From NCBI RefSeq assembly GCF_037104765.1, contig NZ_JBAWSY010000012.1:1-64000 (forward strand): a stretch of 64,000 nucleotides of DNA. Direction: 5' to 3'. The DNA comes from Psychrobacillus mangrovi (lineage in GTDB: Bacteria; Bacillota; Bacilli; Bacillales_A; Planococcaceae). Every line of letters begins with the position of its first letter. The first letter of the stretch is position 1. Positions 43,609 through 53,147 of the stretch are shown in pieces. The notes beneath the pieces are model-generated. The model made no database searches and had not been told where the DNA came from. It saw only the letters and a program-made list of their open reading frames with translations. The translations under genes and the position numbers were made by a program.

Positions 43609-43800
43609 CCCCAGACAAGAAATTGCTCTTGTGGCGAAACTAAATTCAACAATATCAGAAGGAAATCGAAAAGAGGAAGACATCTGCGGAACATTTGTAT
43701 TTACAGCAGGATATTTAGCGGTTCGAAAAGCATGGCCTCTATTCGCTGTTAATCTCAAAAGGATAATGAAACTACTGAATGAAAAAAGTAAGAAATAGAC
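43609..43800. other. Unassigned spacer with open frames on both strands
   Basis: Frames of about 65-75 codons are open on both strands here, neither with a ribosome site or recognisable domain. It follows the 21-nt array directly. The sequence AAGACATCTGCGGAACATTT and its surroundings look like a dispersed intergenic repeat of Bacillaceae, but this is only an impression. Together with the array and terminator it fills the gap 43508-44043. Confidence 0.3.
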
Positions 43801-43808
43801 AAAGAAAT

Positions 43809-43856
43809 AAGGCATTTTCTGCTCAAAATGTTGAACAGGAAGTGCCTTGTTTTTGT
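43809..43856 (+). terminator. Intrinsic terminator
   Basis: AAGGCATTTTCTG and CAGGAAGTGCCTT pair and GTTTTTG follows. Confidence 0.7.
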
Positions 43857-44043
43857 ATTAAAAGCAATTATGCCGTTTAAAATGTAAGTTTTATCATTGC
43901 TATCATTTTTGTATGGAGTGCTTTTTAGTTTGCTTAAAAAGGGTTTTATTCATATACCGTAGAATACAATATATAGAATTTTTTCAAAAATTTCATGAAA
44001 AGCTAGAACATTATTATGAAGTCAAGAAAAGAGGAAATATTAA

Positions 44044-44556
44044 ATGATAAAAAGATTATTTATCCCTCTCTCTTTATTAATCTTACTAACTGGGTGTCAA
44101 AATGAATCTCCAGTGGCTTCAGCAAAAAGTGAAGAAGGACAGGTGAAGCAGCTTTTAATCGAGAACGAGCGATTAACAAACCAACTAATTGAATTAAAGA
44201 AGGATAAAGAGGAAGAAAATGAAGATCTAAGGACGACAATGAATTTGACGTTTAAACTTTTAACAGCACTAGAAAAGAAAGATTTTGAGTATATCTCTTC
44301 CATATCATCCCCAAATGTTCAAGTGAATGAGAAAGAGAGCATTTTATTTTTTAAACGTCAAAAAAATAGTCACGAGATAAGTAGTAATAAAGAATATAGT
44401 TTAGAAAACTTAGAATATCGATTTTATGAATTAGAAGAAGATAAGATGACAATCGGCTTCGCAGAATATTTTTTTGAAGGACATAGTACGATTTATTTTG
44501 AATTTATCAGACAGGATGAAACATGGTTGATCGATTTTATTGTTACAGATGCATAA
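44044..44556 (+). CDS. Putative lipoprotein
   Basis: This is a 170-residue secreted protein. Signal peptide MIKRLFIPLSLLILLTGC ends in a lipobox with C18. A coiled-coil-like charged region follows (about residues 33-62). The C-terminal half (KLLTALEKKDFEYISSISSP, then FEFIRQDETWLIDFIV) resembles an NTF2-like/DUF4878 domain; this is a tentative match. It is exported and lipid-anchored on the outer face of the membrane. AAGAGGAAAT precedes the ATG. Confidence 0.8.
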   Translation: MIKRLFIPLSLLILLTGCQNESPVASAKSEEGQVKQLLIENERLTNQLIELKKDKEEENEDLRTTMNLTFKLLTALEKKDFEYISSISSPNVQVNEKESILFFKRQKNSHEISSNKEYSLENLEYRFYELEEDKMTIGFAEYFFEGHSTIYFEFIRQDETWLIDFIVTDA

Positions 44557-44582
44557 TAGTTCAGATTACGGAAGGTGAGTAA

Positions 44583-45050
44583 ATGAAGATAAGACTAGCT
44601 GAGAAAATAGACATTAATCAATTAATTCAAATGAGATTTGACTTTACAATTGAAGACAACGACACCAGAACATTCCATGAAAGTGAGTTTGAATCATTTA
44701 AATTGGAGTGTCAAAATTTTTTGGAGAAGGCGATAGGGAGTGACACTTGGTTTATATGGATTGCTGAGGAAGGGGAAAAAATCGTTTCTCATATTTATAT
44801 TGAACTAATTCAAAAAGTTCCTCGCCCTGGAAGAATCACATATCCATTTGCGTATATGACTAATGTCTATACTATTAAGGAATACAGAAACAAAGGTATC
44901 GGAAGTAAATTGATTAGGACTATAAATGAATGGGTTATAAATAACAAATATGAATTCATTATCGTTTGGCCAAGTGATGATAGCATAAATTACTATCAAA
45001 AGAATGGATTTAAACTTTGTAAAGAACCTATGGAATTCTTTTATTCATAG
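44583..45050 (+). CDS. GNAT family N-acetyltransferase
   Basis: This is a 155-residue GNAT with N-terminal IRLAEKIDINQLIQMRFDF, acetyl-CoA loop YRNKGIGSKLI and end SINYYQKNGFKLCKEP. An acidic N-terminal region (EDNDTRTFHESEFESF) may form the acceptor site. The acceptor is unknown. It starts 27 bases after the lipoprotein stop, behind GGAAGGTGAG. Another GNAT gene follows at 45082 in the same orientation. Confidence 0.88.
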   Translation: MKIRLAEKIDINQLIQMRFDFTIEDNDTRTFHESEFESFKLECQNFLEKAIGSDTWFIWIAEEGEKIVSHIYIELIQKVPRPGRITYPFAYMTNVYTIKEYRNKGIGSKLIRTINEWVINNKYEFIIVWPSDDSINYYQKNGFKLCKEPMEFFYS

Positions 45051-45081
45051 ACTCAAATGCTTAAAGAGGAGAAACTTAAAG

Positions 45082-45492
45082 ATGAAATATAAAGTGATAG
45101 AGAAATTAAATGATAACCAACTAAATAATTTACTCGCTTTGTTTAAAAATGAATGGTGGACGCAAAATCGTCAACTCTCAGATATAAAACAAATGGTTGA
45201 AAATAGTAATGTAGTTATTGGATTTATTAATGAAGAAACGGATGAATTAGTCGGTTTTGCTAGAGTTATTACAGATACAATTTATCGTGCTTTTATATTT
45301 GATGTAATTGCAAAAGAAGAACACAGAGAACGTGGAATTGGTAAGATTTTAATGAATACTATATTGACTCATTCACTTGTCAAAGACGTTGAGAGAGTTG
45401 AACTTTATTGTCCAGATCGACTTGTTCCTTATTATGAAAAGTGGGGATTTTCAACAGATGTAAATGGTAGCAACTTAATGAGAAAAAAATAA
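45082..45492 (+). CDS. GNAT family N-acetyltransferase
   Basis: This is a 136-residue GNAT with MKYKVIEKLND, LLALFKNEWWTQNRQLSDIK, loop HRERGIGKILM and YYEKWGFSTD. The WW-rich segment is typical of the YjaB/At1g-like small GNATs that may act on arylalkylamines, which is inference only. The open frame extends to 45004, but ATG 45082 with AGAGGAG eleven bases upstream is the proper start. The two GNATs are about 30 bases apart and probably co-transcribed. Confidence 0.85.
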   Translation: MKYKVIEKLNDNQLNNLLALFKNEWWTQNRQLSDIKQMVENSNVVIGFINEETDELVGFARVITDTIYRAFIFDVIAKEEHRERGIGKILMNTILTHSLVKDVERVELYCPDRLVPYYEKWGFSTDVNGSNLMRKK

Positions 45493-45636
45493 TATTTTAA
45501 TTGAATGAACTTTCCCTGTCAAACTAGGTGGTACTGAAAAACTTTCGTTTTAAATGACCAATTATTTTTTTCAGAAATTGCCTTATTTTTTCACAATTTC
45601 TAAATCTCCATGAATGGAAATTAACGGTGCACAGAC

Positions 45637-45676
45637 AAAAAACGAGTATGTGAACGAAATGTCGTCACATACTCGC
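45637..45676 (-). terminator. Intrinsic terminator of namA
   Basis: On the minus strand CGAGTATGTG pairs with CACATACTCG and six T follow. Confidence 0.85.
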
Positions 45677-45747
45677 TAATAGATACCATTGAGTGCCCTC
45701 GTGTAACAATATGGGGAGGTTCTAGACTAGTATATAAAAAATTCTAG

Positions 45748-46767
45748 TCAAAAACCTCTTTTATAAGGTGTAGGAGGTACAACTTTGCCAGTAATTGATT
45801 CTTCCGCGTGTAGTGCCCAATAGGGATCTTTCAGCATTCCACGGCCAATTGCTACTAATTCTGCATCGTCTTCTTCAATAACTTTTTCTGCTAGAGTAGC
45901 GTCTTCAAGTATACCTACTGCAATTACTGGTACATCTAGCGCTTGTTTGAATGCACGTGCAAATGGAACTTGATAGCCTGGTGTGTTAGCTGGTTTTACT
46001 TTTCCAGGAGGTGCTTCTCCGCCACTTGAAACATGGAAAATGTCAATGCCAGCTTCTTTATATTTTTTAGCAATTTCTAATGAATGCTTTAGGCCATATC
46101 CATTATCCATATATTCAATAGCTGATATCCGCATGATTAACGGCATTCCATCTGGCATAACACTCCGAACTGCTTGAATAACTTCTACTCCAAATTTGGA
46201 TAGGTCTTTTCCATAATCATCAGTTCTATTGTTAATAGCCGGTGAATGGAATTGATGGATTAGGTAGCCATGTGCACCGTGGATCTCGATTGTATCGAAA
46301 CCAGCTGCTACTGCACGTTTTGCTGCATCTTTAAATTTAATGACAAGTTCTTTCACTTCATCAGTAGAAAGAGCACGAGGTTTTTTCCACTTACTATCTA
46401 CTGGAATATCGGATGAACTAACAGGTTGTTTCGCGTCAGTTGCTTTTCTGCCTGCATGAGCAATTTGGATACCAATTTTCGAGCCATATTTATGTACTTC
46501 CGAAACAATTCTCTCATAAGCCGGAATCTGTTCATCAGACCACAAACCTAAATCATTATCGGTAATCCTTCCATCTGGTTCCACATCCGTCATTTCTACT
46601 ATAATAAGGCCAGTCCCTCCAATTGCACGAGAAACATAATGAACGTAATGCCAATCATTTGGTACTCCATCTTTAGCTTCAACAGAATATTGACACATAG
46701 GTGGCATTACGATTCTATTTTTTATCTCTAATCCTTTAATTGTAATAGGTGAAAATAAATAACTCAT
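45748..46767 (-). CDS. namA: NADPH dehydrogenase, old yellow enzyme (YqjM)
   Basis: This is a 339-residue FMN TIM-barrel ene-reductase. The FMN-tuning cysteine is C25 in MPPMCQYS. HGAHGYLIHQFHSPAINNRTDDYG gives the substrate-binding histidines and loop, and AIGRGMLKDPYWAL the phosphate grip. It reduces activated C=C bonds in electrophiles and is stress-induced in B. subtilis. AAAAGGAGTGTGAG precedes the ATG. It lies alone, separated from the other yqj-type genes. Confidence 0.94.
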   Translation of the reverse strand: MSYLFSPITIKGLEIKNRIVMPPMCQYSVEAKDGVPNDWHYVHYVSRAIGGTGLIIVEMTDVEPDGRITDNDLGLWSDEQIPAYERIVSEVHKYGSKIGIQIAHAGRKATDAKQPVSSSDIPVDSKWKKPRALSTDEVKELVIKFKDAAKRAVAAGFDTIEIHGAHGYLIHQFHSPAINNRTDDYGKDLSKFGVEVIQAVRSVMPDGMPLIMRISAIEYMDNGYGLKHSLEIAKKYKEAGIDIFHVSSGGEAPPGKVKPANTPGYQVPFARAFKQALDVPVIAVGILEDATLAEKVIEEDDAELVAIGRGMLKDPYWALHAEESITGKVVPPTPYKRGF

Positions 46768-47207
46768 ACCTCACACTCCTTTTATATTATTTATTATCTG
46801 TGTTTATACAATGCTAATCAAATCATGTGCTTATATTTTTCTAATGGTTAATAAATTTGCATTAGATTTTAAGATTTAAACTAATTTAAAGAATGCATAC
46901 AAAGCTAAATACAATATTGTTTGTTATACATGGAGATGATAAATTGTATGCACTCGTAGAAGTTATAAAGAATACAATTAACAAAATAGAAAGATATCTT
47001 GATAAAAGAACAACTATTATAGTATAAATTCAGGAATGATAAGGAACAAATAAGAGGAACCAATAATTGAGGATATATTAGAAGAATAATAATATGAAAT
47101 TTATTCCTCATAATCATAAAATATTAGTTGTAATTATACAATCCTCATGTTACATTATGTATATTAATACTAAATTTACGTATAAACATACAATGGAGGA
47201 ATGTAAA
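46768..47207. promoter_or_regulatory. Divergent promoter region of namA and argG
   Basis: This is a 440-base AT-rich region with no gene I can support. Near argG the sequence TATGTATATTAATAC and TTTACGTATAAAC form AT-rich half-sites of the kind ArgR/AhrC binds. No T-box or riboswitch is visible. The operator assignment is tentative. Confidence 0.35.
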
Positions 47208-48416
47208 ATGAATAAAAAAGTCGTTTTAGCTTATTCAGGCGGTTTGGATACTTCTGTAGCAATTACATGGTTAAAGGATGAAGGATACGATGTTGTTGCA
47301 GTATGTCTAGATGTTGGGGAAGGAAAAGACTTAGAATTTATTAAAAACAAAGCACTACAAGTTGGAGCAATCGAGAGCTATATGATCGATGCTAGAGAAG
47401 AATTTGCAAATGAATACGCTCTGATAGCTCTTCAAGCTCATACATGGTATGAAAATAAATATCCACTTGTTTCAGCTTTATCTCGTCCGTTAATTTCAAA
47501 AAAATTAGTGGAAATTGCAGAACAAACAGGAGCAATAGCAGTAGCACATGGCTGTACTGGTAAAGGGAATGACCAAGTGCGTTTCGAGGTTTCGATTAAA
47601 GCATTGAACCCAAATCTAGAGGTAATTGCACCAGTTCGTGAATGGAGCTGGAGTCGTGAGGAAGAAATTGAATATGCAAAGAAGAAAAATATTCCTATTC
47701 CTATTAACTTAGACAGTCCATTTTCTATTGACCAAAACCTATGGGGCCGTTCAAATGAATGTGGAATTCTTGAAGATCCATGGGCAGCACCACCAGTCGA
47801 TGCATATGATCTAACTGTTGCATTAGAGGATGCACCTGATACTCCAGATATTATTGAAATAGAGTTTAAAAATGGAGTTCCGGTTGCGCTTGATGGTGTG
47901 GAATATAAATTATATGAGTTAATCCTAAAATTAAACGAATTAGCTGGTAAACATGGTGTTGGACGTGTTGATCATGTTGAAAACCGTTTAGTTGGTATTA
48001 AATCACGTGAGGTATATGAAATTCCAGGAGCTCATACTCTATTACTTGCTCATAAAGAGTTAGAAGATATTACTCTAGTAAAAGAATTAGCACACTTCAA
48101 ACCAGTAATGGAGAAAAAATTAACAGAGCTTATTTATGAAGGTCTTTGGTTCTCTCCACTAAGAACTGCTTTAGAGGCATTCTTAAAAGAAACACAAGTA
48201 TATGTAAATGGTACAGTTCGTGTGAAACTTTTCAAAGGCCATGCAATTGTCGAAGGGCGTAAGTCTCCAAACTCTCTTTACAATGAAAAGCTTGCAACAT
48301 ATACAAAAGATGACGAATTTAACCATGCTTCTGCAGTTGGGTTTATCGAACTTTGGGGCCTTCCAACTAAAGTTCACGCATTAGTGAACAAGGGAGCAGA
48401 GAAGGTGCAATCATGA
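47208..48416 (+). CDS. argG: Argininosuccinate synthase
   Basis: This is a 402-residue enzyme joining citrulline and aspartate with ATP. The PP-loop VVLAYSGGLDTSVAITWLK is at the N-terminus. AVAHGCTGKGNDQVRFE and WGRSNECGILEDPW are conserved substrate loops. The frame is open from 47094, but ATG 47208 with ATGGAGGAATG in front begins at the family N-terminus. It overlaps argH by 4 bases (ATGA). Confidence 0.96.
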   Translation: MNKKVVLAYSGGLDTSVAITWLKDEGYDVVAVCLDVGEGKDLEFIKNKALQVGAIESYMIDAREEFANEYALIALQAHTWYENKYPLVSALSRPLISKKLVEIAEQTGAIAVAHGCTGKGNDQVRFEVSIKALNPNLEVIAPVREWSWSREEEIEYAKKKNIPIPINLDSPFSIDQNLWGRSNECGILEDPWAAPPVDAYDLTVALEDAPDTPDIIEIEFKNGVPVALDGVEYKLYELILKLNELAGKHGVGRVDHVENRLVGIKSREVYEIPGAHTLLLAHKELEDITLVKELAHFKPVMEKKLTELIYEGLWFSPLRTALEAFLKETQVYVNGTVRVKLFKGHAIVEGRKSPNSLYNEKLATYTKDDEFNHASAVGFIELWGLPTKVHALVNKGAEKVQS

Positions 48417-49786
48417 CAAAATTGTGGGGCGGAAGATTCCAAAAATCAGCCGAGCAATGGGTAGATGAATTTGGTGCTTCTATTGGTTTTGACCAAACAC
48501 TAGTATTGGAAGACTTAGATGGTAGTATTGCGCATGTGAAAATGCTTGGAGATTGCAAAATCTTGCCTTCTGAAGATGTTCTTCAAATAATAGATGGTCT
48601 TGAACAGTTAAAAATACGTGCAGCAGAAAACAGTTTAGTGTTTTCTGTTGCAAATGAAGATATTCATTTAAACTTAGAAAAAATGTTAATTGATCTAATA
48701 GGTCCCGTTGGTGGTAAGCTACACACTGGCCGTAGCCGTAACGATCAAGTAGCTACTGATATGCATCTATTCTTGAAAAATAGAGTAGGTGAAATCATTG
48801 AGTTAATTGAGATTTTTCAAAAAACACTTGTGGAACAAGCAGAAAAACATGTGGAGACTCTTGCACCAGGTTACACCCATTTACAACGAGCGCAACCAAT
48901 TTCTTTTGCACATCATTTAATGGCGTATTTCTGGATGCTAGAACGCGATAAAGATCGTTTTCATGATTCGATTAAACGTATCGACATCTCTCCGCTTGGG
49001 GCAGGTGCACTAGCAGGTACTACCTTTCCAATCGACAGAAAATTGGCCGCTGATTATTTAGGCTTTTCAAATGTATATGCTAATAGCATGGATGCGGTAA
49101 GTGACCGAGATTTTATCGTGGAATTCCTTAGTAACTCCTCGATGCTGATGGGACACCTTTCAAGATTTGCTGAAGAAATTATTCTTTGGTCTAGTTCAGA
49201 ATTCAATTTTATAGAACTTGATGATTCGTTCTCTACCGGTTCTAGTATTATGCCTCAAAAGAAGAACCCTGATATGGCCGAATTAATTCGTGGAAAAACA
49301 GGTCGTGTATATGGAAATCTTATGGGCTTACTGACCGTAATTAAAGGATTACCACTCGCTTATAACAAAGACATGCAAGAAGACAAGGAAGGTATGTTCG
49401 ATACAGTTCATACAATAGTTGGATCGTTGAAAATTTTTGAAGGTATGGTTCGTACAATGACGATCCATACTGACCGACTTCACGATACCGTTCATAAAGA
49501 TTTTTCTAACGCAACAGAGCTTGCTGATTATCTTGCTTCAAAAGGGCTTCCATTCCGAGAAGCACATGAAGTGACAGGGAAATTGGTTTTTCTATGTATC
49601 CAACGAGGCTATTTCCTATTAGATCTTCCACTAGAAGATTTACAAGAAGCAAGCAATCTAATAGAGTCTGATATTTACGATGTATTATCACCTCTTGCTG
49701 CTGTGAAAAGAAGAAATTCCTTAGGTGGAACAGGTTTCGAACAAGTAAAAATACAAATTAATGAGGCTAAAATGCGTTTAGCATAA
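48413..49786 (+). CDS. argH: Argininosuccinate lyase
   Basis: This is a 457-residue fumarase/aspartase-superfamily lyase. The signature GSSIMPQKKNPDM is intact, with the upstream TGRSRNDQVATDMHLF and AGYTHLQRAQP-type loops (here PGYTHLQRAQPIS). It releases arginine and fumarate. It starts inside the argG stop. A very stable terminator closes the argGH operon. Confidence 0.96.
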   Translation: MTKLWGGRFQKSAEQWVDEFGASIGFDQTLVLEDLDGSIAHVKMLGDCKILPSEDVLQIIDGLEQLKIRAAENSLVFSVANEDIHLNLEKMLIDLIGPVGGKLHTGRSRNDQVATDMHLFLKNRVGEIIELIEIFQKTLVEQAEKHVETLAPGYTHLQRAQPISFAHHLMAYFWMLERDKDRFHDSIKRIDISPLGAGALAGTTFPIDRKLAADYLGFSNVYANSMDAVSDRDFIVEFLSNSSMLMGHLSRFAEEIILWSSSEFNFIELDDSFSTGSSIMPQKKNPDMAELIRGKTGRVYGNLMGLLTVIKGLPLAYNKDMQEDKEGMFDTVHTIVGSLKIFEGMVRTMTIHTDRLHDTVHKDFSNATELADYLASKGLPFREAHEVTGKLVFLCIQRGYFLLDLPLEDLQEASNLIESDIYDVLSPLAAVKRRNSLGGTGFEQVKIQINEAKMRLA

Positions 49787-49789
49787 TAA

Positions 49790-49836
49790 AAACAGTAGAA
49801 ACCACTCACATTCTTGTGAGTGGTTTCTACTGTTTA
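49790..49836. terminator. Strong bidirectional terminator after argH
   Basis: AAACAGTAGAAACCACTCAC pairs perfectly with its complement around ATTCT. It is flanked by A- and T-rich ends on both sides. Confidence 0.9.
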
Positions 49837-49874
49837 TTTGTGTTTAAGCATAACAGTGCTTGTGATATATTTTA

Positions 49875-50915
49875 CTATACTCCCAGTGCTAACTTTATAG
49901 AAAGACGAATCGGCAGACTAGGGTTAGCAAATTGATTAACATCCCCGACAAAAAAAATGTCCTTCTGGGGATAGTAAAATGCAAAGGAACCAGTTGAGCC
50001 TGAGTGACCCAACAATTCTCCCTTTTTCATAAACGGCATTAATAATCCACCAAGTGTAATTCTCATATATCCTCCCCCATAGCTAATCGGTCCCATTGTG
50101 ATTTGAAGCTTGTTATAATTAGCTAGTTCGTCAAATATAATTTTATTAAACAACTTACCGCCAAAAAATGCTTTAATAAATATCATCATTTCTCTCGCAG
50201 TAGTAACAGCACCGCCACTCGCACGACAGCTACAAATAAACATTGGGCGGTTCAATACTTTATCCTTGTAGTAAATATGTGGTATAAAATCATTTTCACT
50301 TTGTGGAAGGTAAGTATTCTTAAGCCCTAATGGGATAAAAATTAATTGCTGGTAGGCCTCTGCCAGTGTCGTTCCATTTACCTTTTCAATAATTTCTCCA
50401 AGTAAATCAAAGTTGAGGTCAGAATAATAGGCTTTTCCATTAGTGCGGGGGATGAAATGTGGTTTTAGTTCTTTTGCCCAATGTAAAAGTTCATGAATAG
50501 AAAAGCTGAAATCTTGATTAATAACTTTTCTTTTAGTCGAACTTTTCTTCTCTTCAAATTTATCAGGTAATCCGCTAATTTGAAACAACAAGTCGGATAA
50601 AAGTAAGTCAAATGAATATTCCTTTGACTTGTATATATGCAGTCCGCTTAAATGTTCTTGGTCAAGAAATTCAGATATTTTATTCCTCAAAGATAGCTTA
50701 CCTTGTTCTTGCAAAATTAAAATACAAGCAGTGGTCAAAAGCTTTGTTATGCTTGCCATAAGCATTGGTGAATCTAATTCCTTACCGCCATAGCCTTTGT
50801 TCCAAGAAAATTCACCTGTTGTATCTTCCATATAAACAATTCCATCATGAATGCGCTTATTAACCATAGTTTTATTAAAAACTTTTTCTAAATTTATAGA
50901 TTTATACGTTTTCAT
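49875..50915 (-). CDS. Beta-lactamase family serine hydrolase
   Basis: This is a 346-residue penicillin-binding/esterase-fold protein. SITK (S55, K58), YSD (Y164-D166) and GHSGSTGSF are the three catalytic motifs. There is no signal peptide. Similar proteins are carboxylesterases or D-amino-acid hydrolases. It has a good AGAAAGGAGATC site. Its promoter region adjoins that of the riboflavin operon. Confidence 0.88.
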   Translation of the reverse strand: MKTYKSINLEKVFNKTMVNKRIHDGIVYMEDTTGEFSWNKGYGGKELDSPMLMASITKLLTTACILILQEQGKLSLRNKISEFLDQEHLSGLHIYKSKEYSFDLLLSDLLFQISGLPDKFEEKKSSTKRKVINQDFSFSIHELLHWAKELKPHFIPRTNGKAYYSDLNFDLLGEIIEKVNGTTLAEAYQQLIFIPLGLKNTYLPQSENDFIPHIYYKDKVLNRPMFICSCRASGGAVTTAREMMIFIKAFFGGKLFNKIIFDELANYNKLQITMGPISYGGGYMRITLGGLLMPFMKKGELLGHSGSTGSFAFYYPQKDIFFVGDVNQFANPSLPIRLSIKLALGV

Positions 50916-51217
50916 AAGATCTCCTTTCTAAGATCTGATACAAAATGTTGCTATTATTAATTTCTTTAATACTAATAAGTAAAGAGGAAGTGAAAGTACA
51001 GAATCCTTCTATATTATTCTTTAAATAAAGAATATATCACTTCTTTAAACAGACCATAAAAAACTGTTTAAAACACAACTTATAGAGTTATTCTCTACTG
51101 GTATTAAAGTTGATATAACTCGACTGTTTGTAGAATCTGATATATTAACAAATATAGGAAAGACAATTTACGTGTATAATTATTCTTTGCATGGTATTAT
51201 AACTGCATAGATGAATA

Positions 51218-51342
51218 GTCCTTCGGGGTCGGGTGAAATTCCCAATCGACGGTGATGAAGAAATTCTAAGCCCGTGAGCCTTTTTAAGGCAGGATTTGGT
51301 GCGAATCCAAAGCCGACAGTATAGTCTGGATGGGAGAGGGAC
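51218..51342 (+). promoter_or_regulatory. FMN riboswitch (RFN element), copy 1
   Basis: It has the conserved RFN features: TCTTCGGGG-like start (GTCCTTCGGGGTCGGGTG), ATTCCCAATCGACGGTG, AGCCCGTGAGCC, GGATTTGGTGCGAATCC and GCCGACAGTATAGTC. A terminator follows at 51421. A TATAAT promoter element near 51173 precedes it. Confidence 0.95.
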
Positions 51343-51420
51343 GTTTGAGCAACTTTTTTTACTTATGGAGAAATTTTTCTTCTATAGGTTTATTTGTTGA
51401 TGAAATAACATTTCCTACGA

Positions 51421-51456
51421 CCCCTAGAGATTCTCTATGGGGTTTTCTTTTTGTAA
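51421..51456 (+). terminator. Terminator of FMN riboswitch 1
   Basis: CCCC..TAGAG and CTCTA..GGGG pair around ATT, followed by TTTTCTTTTTG. Confidence 0.8.
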
Positions 51457-51488
51457 AAAATGAAAACCCAGCTACAACTTCATATTAT

Positions 51489-51617
51489 AGTCCTTCGGGG
51501 TCGGGTGAAATTCCCAATCGACGGTGATGAAGTAATTCTAAGCCCGTGAGCCTTTTTTAAGGCAGGATTTGGTGCGAATCCAAAGCCGACAGTATAGTCT
51601 GGATGGGAGAAGGATGT
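51489..51617 (+). promoter_or_regulatory. FMN riboswitch (RFN element), copy 2
   Basis: It is nearly identical to copy 1 over the whole aptamer, differing by single bases (for example GAAGTAATTC for GAAGAAATTC). It has its own terminator at 51689. It controls ribE-ribB-ribH. Confidence 0.95.
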
Positions 51618-51688
51618 AAGAGCAAGAAACCTTATAAATGTATTGATTTATATAGGCTTATTAAGTATTGCTTTAATTACATAATCCC

Positions 51689-51725
51689 AAAACCCCTTAG
51701 TGTTTAGTTAAGGGGTTTTCTTTTG
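51689..51725 (+). terminator. Terminator of FMN riboswitch 2
   Basis: AAAACCCCTTA pairs with TAAGGGGTTTT around GTGTTTAGT, followed by CTTTTG. Confidence 0.85.
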
Positions 51726-51797
51726 TTTACAGAGAATTGTGTTGTCAAGACAGGAGGTTTTCTGAATTTAATAAATTATTTCTGAATAGAGGTGTTT

Positions 51798-52448
51798 ATG
51801 TTGTTTACTGGAATTATTGAAGACTTAGGTAAAGTTAAGGCCGTGAAAAGTGGAGCGAACAGTATGCAGTTAACATTGGAATCTTCCAAAATAGTTGAAG
51901 ACATTCATTTAGGTGATAGTATTGCTGTTAATGGTGTTTGTTTAACAGTTACTGCTTTTTCTAATAATCATTTCACTGTAGAAATAATGCCAGAAACCGT
52001 TAAGTCAACAAATATCCGTTCACTGCAAATTGGCCATGTAGTCAATTTAGAAAGAGCGATGGCGGCAAATGGTAGGTTTGGTGGACATTTTGTTTCGGGT
52101 CATGTGGATGGAACGGGTGTCATCTTAAGAAAAAGAAAACTGGAAAATGCGGTGTACGTTGATATCGGAATTGATAGAGAACTAAGTAAGTATTGCATGC
52201 TAAAAGGTTCGGTAGCGATCGATGGAATTAGTTTAACTATTTTCGAAGTGCAGCCCACACAAATAACAGTATCGCTTATTCCTCTTACATTCAGCGAGAC
52301 AATCTTAGGTATTAAAAGAGAGCAAGACATTGTAAATATTGAAAATGATCTATTAGGAAAATATGTTATTAAACAATTAAATCAGAAGCAAGAGAAATCA
52401 ACGAACTCAACAATAACGATGGATTTCTTAAGACAAAATGGATTTTAA
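51798..52448 (+). CDS. ribE: Riboflavin synthase, alpha subunit
   Basis: This is a 216-residue enzyme built of two homologous lumazine-binding barrels (MFTGIIEDLG-like start, VNGVCLTV in repeat 1; GGHFVSGHVDGTG and IDGISLTI in repeat 2). It dismutates two lumazines to riboflavin. The ATG at 51798 after AGAGGTG is preferred to the GTG at 51792. First gene of ribE-ribB-ribH behind the two FMN riboswitches. Confidence 0.95.
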   Translation: MLFTGIIEDLGKVKAVKSGANSMQLTLESSKIVEDIHLGDSIAVNGVCLTVTAFSNNHFTVEIMPETVKSTNIRSLQIGHVVNLERAMAANGRFGGHFVSGHVDGTGVILRKRKLENAVYVDIGIDRELSKYCMLKGSVAIDGISLTIFEVQPTQITVSLIPLTFSETILGIKREQDIVNIENDLLGKYVIKQLNQKQEKSTNSTITMDFLRQNGF

Positions 52449-52468
52449 AAAAGGGGGCTTTTACTAAA

Positions 52469-53092
52469 ATGTTTCATACAATTGAAGAAGCAATAGATGA
52501 TTTGAAAAACGGTAACATCATTATTGTAGTGGATGACGAAAGTCGAGAAAATGAAGGAGACTTTCTAGTATTGGCAGATTATGCTACACCCGAAAATATT
52601 AACTTTATGGCAATGTATGGTCGTGGATTAATATGTACACCTATTACGAAGAATTTAGCTGATTCTCTAAATTTATCTCCTATGGTCGAAAATAATACGG
52701 ATAATCATCAAACTGCCTTCACAGTTAGTATAGATTATAAAACAACGGAAACCGGAATTAGTGCATTTGAGCGATCTGAAACGATATTACAACTCTTGAA
52801 TGCTGAGTCGGTAGGCTCTGACTTCCGTCGACCTGGTCATGTGTTCCCTCTAATAGCAAAAGACAATGGTGTACTTGAACGTCCAGGTCATACGGAAGCA
52901 GCTGTTGATTTTGCAAAACTTTGCGGAGTTAAACCAGCTGGTGTCATTTGCGAAATTATGAGTGAGAATGGTGAAATGGCTAGAGTACCAAAATTAAAAG
53001 AAATAGCAAATCTTCATGGATTGAAATTTGTCACTATTGAAGCATTAGTAAATTATCGAAATGCACATGAAAAATTAGTGATGGGTGAATAA
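52469..53092 (+). CDS. ribB: 3,4-dihydroxy-2-butanone-4-phosphate synthase, stand-alone
   Basis: This is a 207-residue RibB. It has DDESRENEGDFL, YGRGLICTP, FRRPGHVFPLIA, GHTEAAVDFAKL and ICEIMSENGEMAR. It makes the four-carbon unit of lumazine from ribulose 5-phosphate. It is not followed by a GTP cyclohydrolase II domain; that enzyme is encoded separately at 38097. The stop is clean, with no remnant of a fused domain in the 55 bases to ribH. AAAAGGGGG is the ribosome site. Confidence 0.94.
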   Translation: MFHTIEEAIDDLKNGNIIIVVDDESRENEGDFLVLADYATPENINFMAMYGRGLICTPITKNLADSLNLSPMVENNTDNHQTAFTVSIDYKTTETGISAFERSETILQLLNAESVGSDFRRPGHVFPLIAKDNGVLERPGHTEAAVDFAKLCGVKPAGVICEIMSENGEMARVPKLKEIANLHGLKFVTIEALVNYRNAHEKLVMGE

Positions 53093-53147
53093 CTTTAATT
53101 AACAGGATTATCTAATTTATAAATTTAAAATTTAGGAGAGATAAAGA

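Noticed and set aside
47094..47207. 38-residue extension of ArgG
   Set aside because: The family starts at MNKKVVLAYSGG, and the ribosome site is directly in front of 47208.
51330..51527. 65-codon frame between the two FMN riboswitches
   Set aside because: It starts and ends inside the aptamers and covers the terminator, so it is a by-product of structured RNA.
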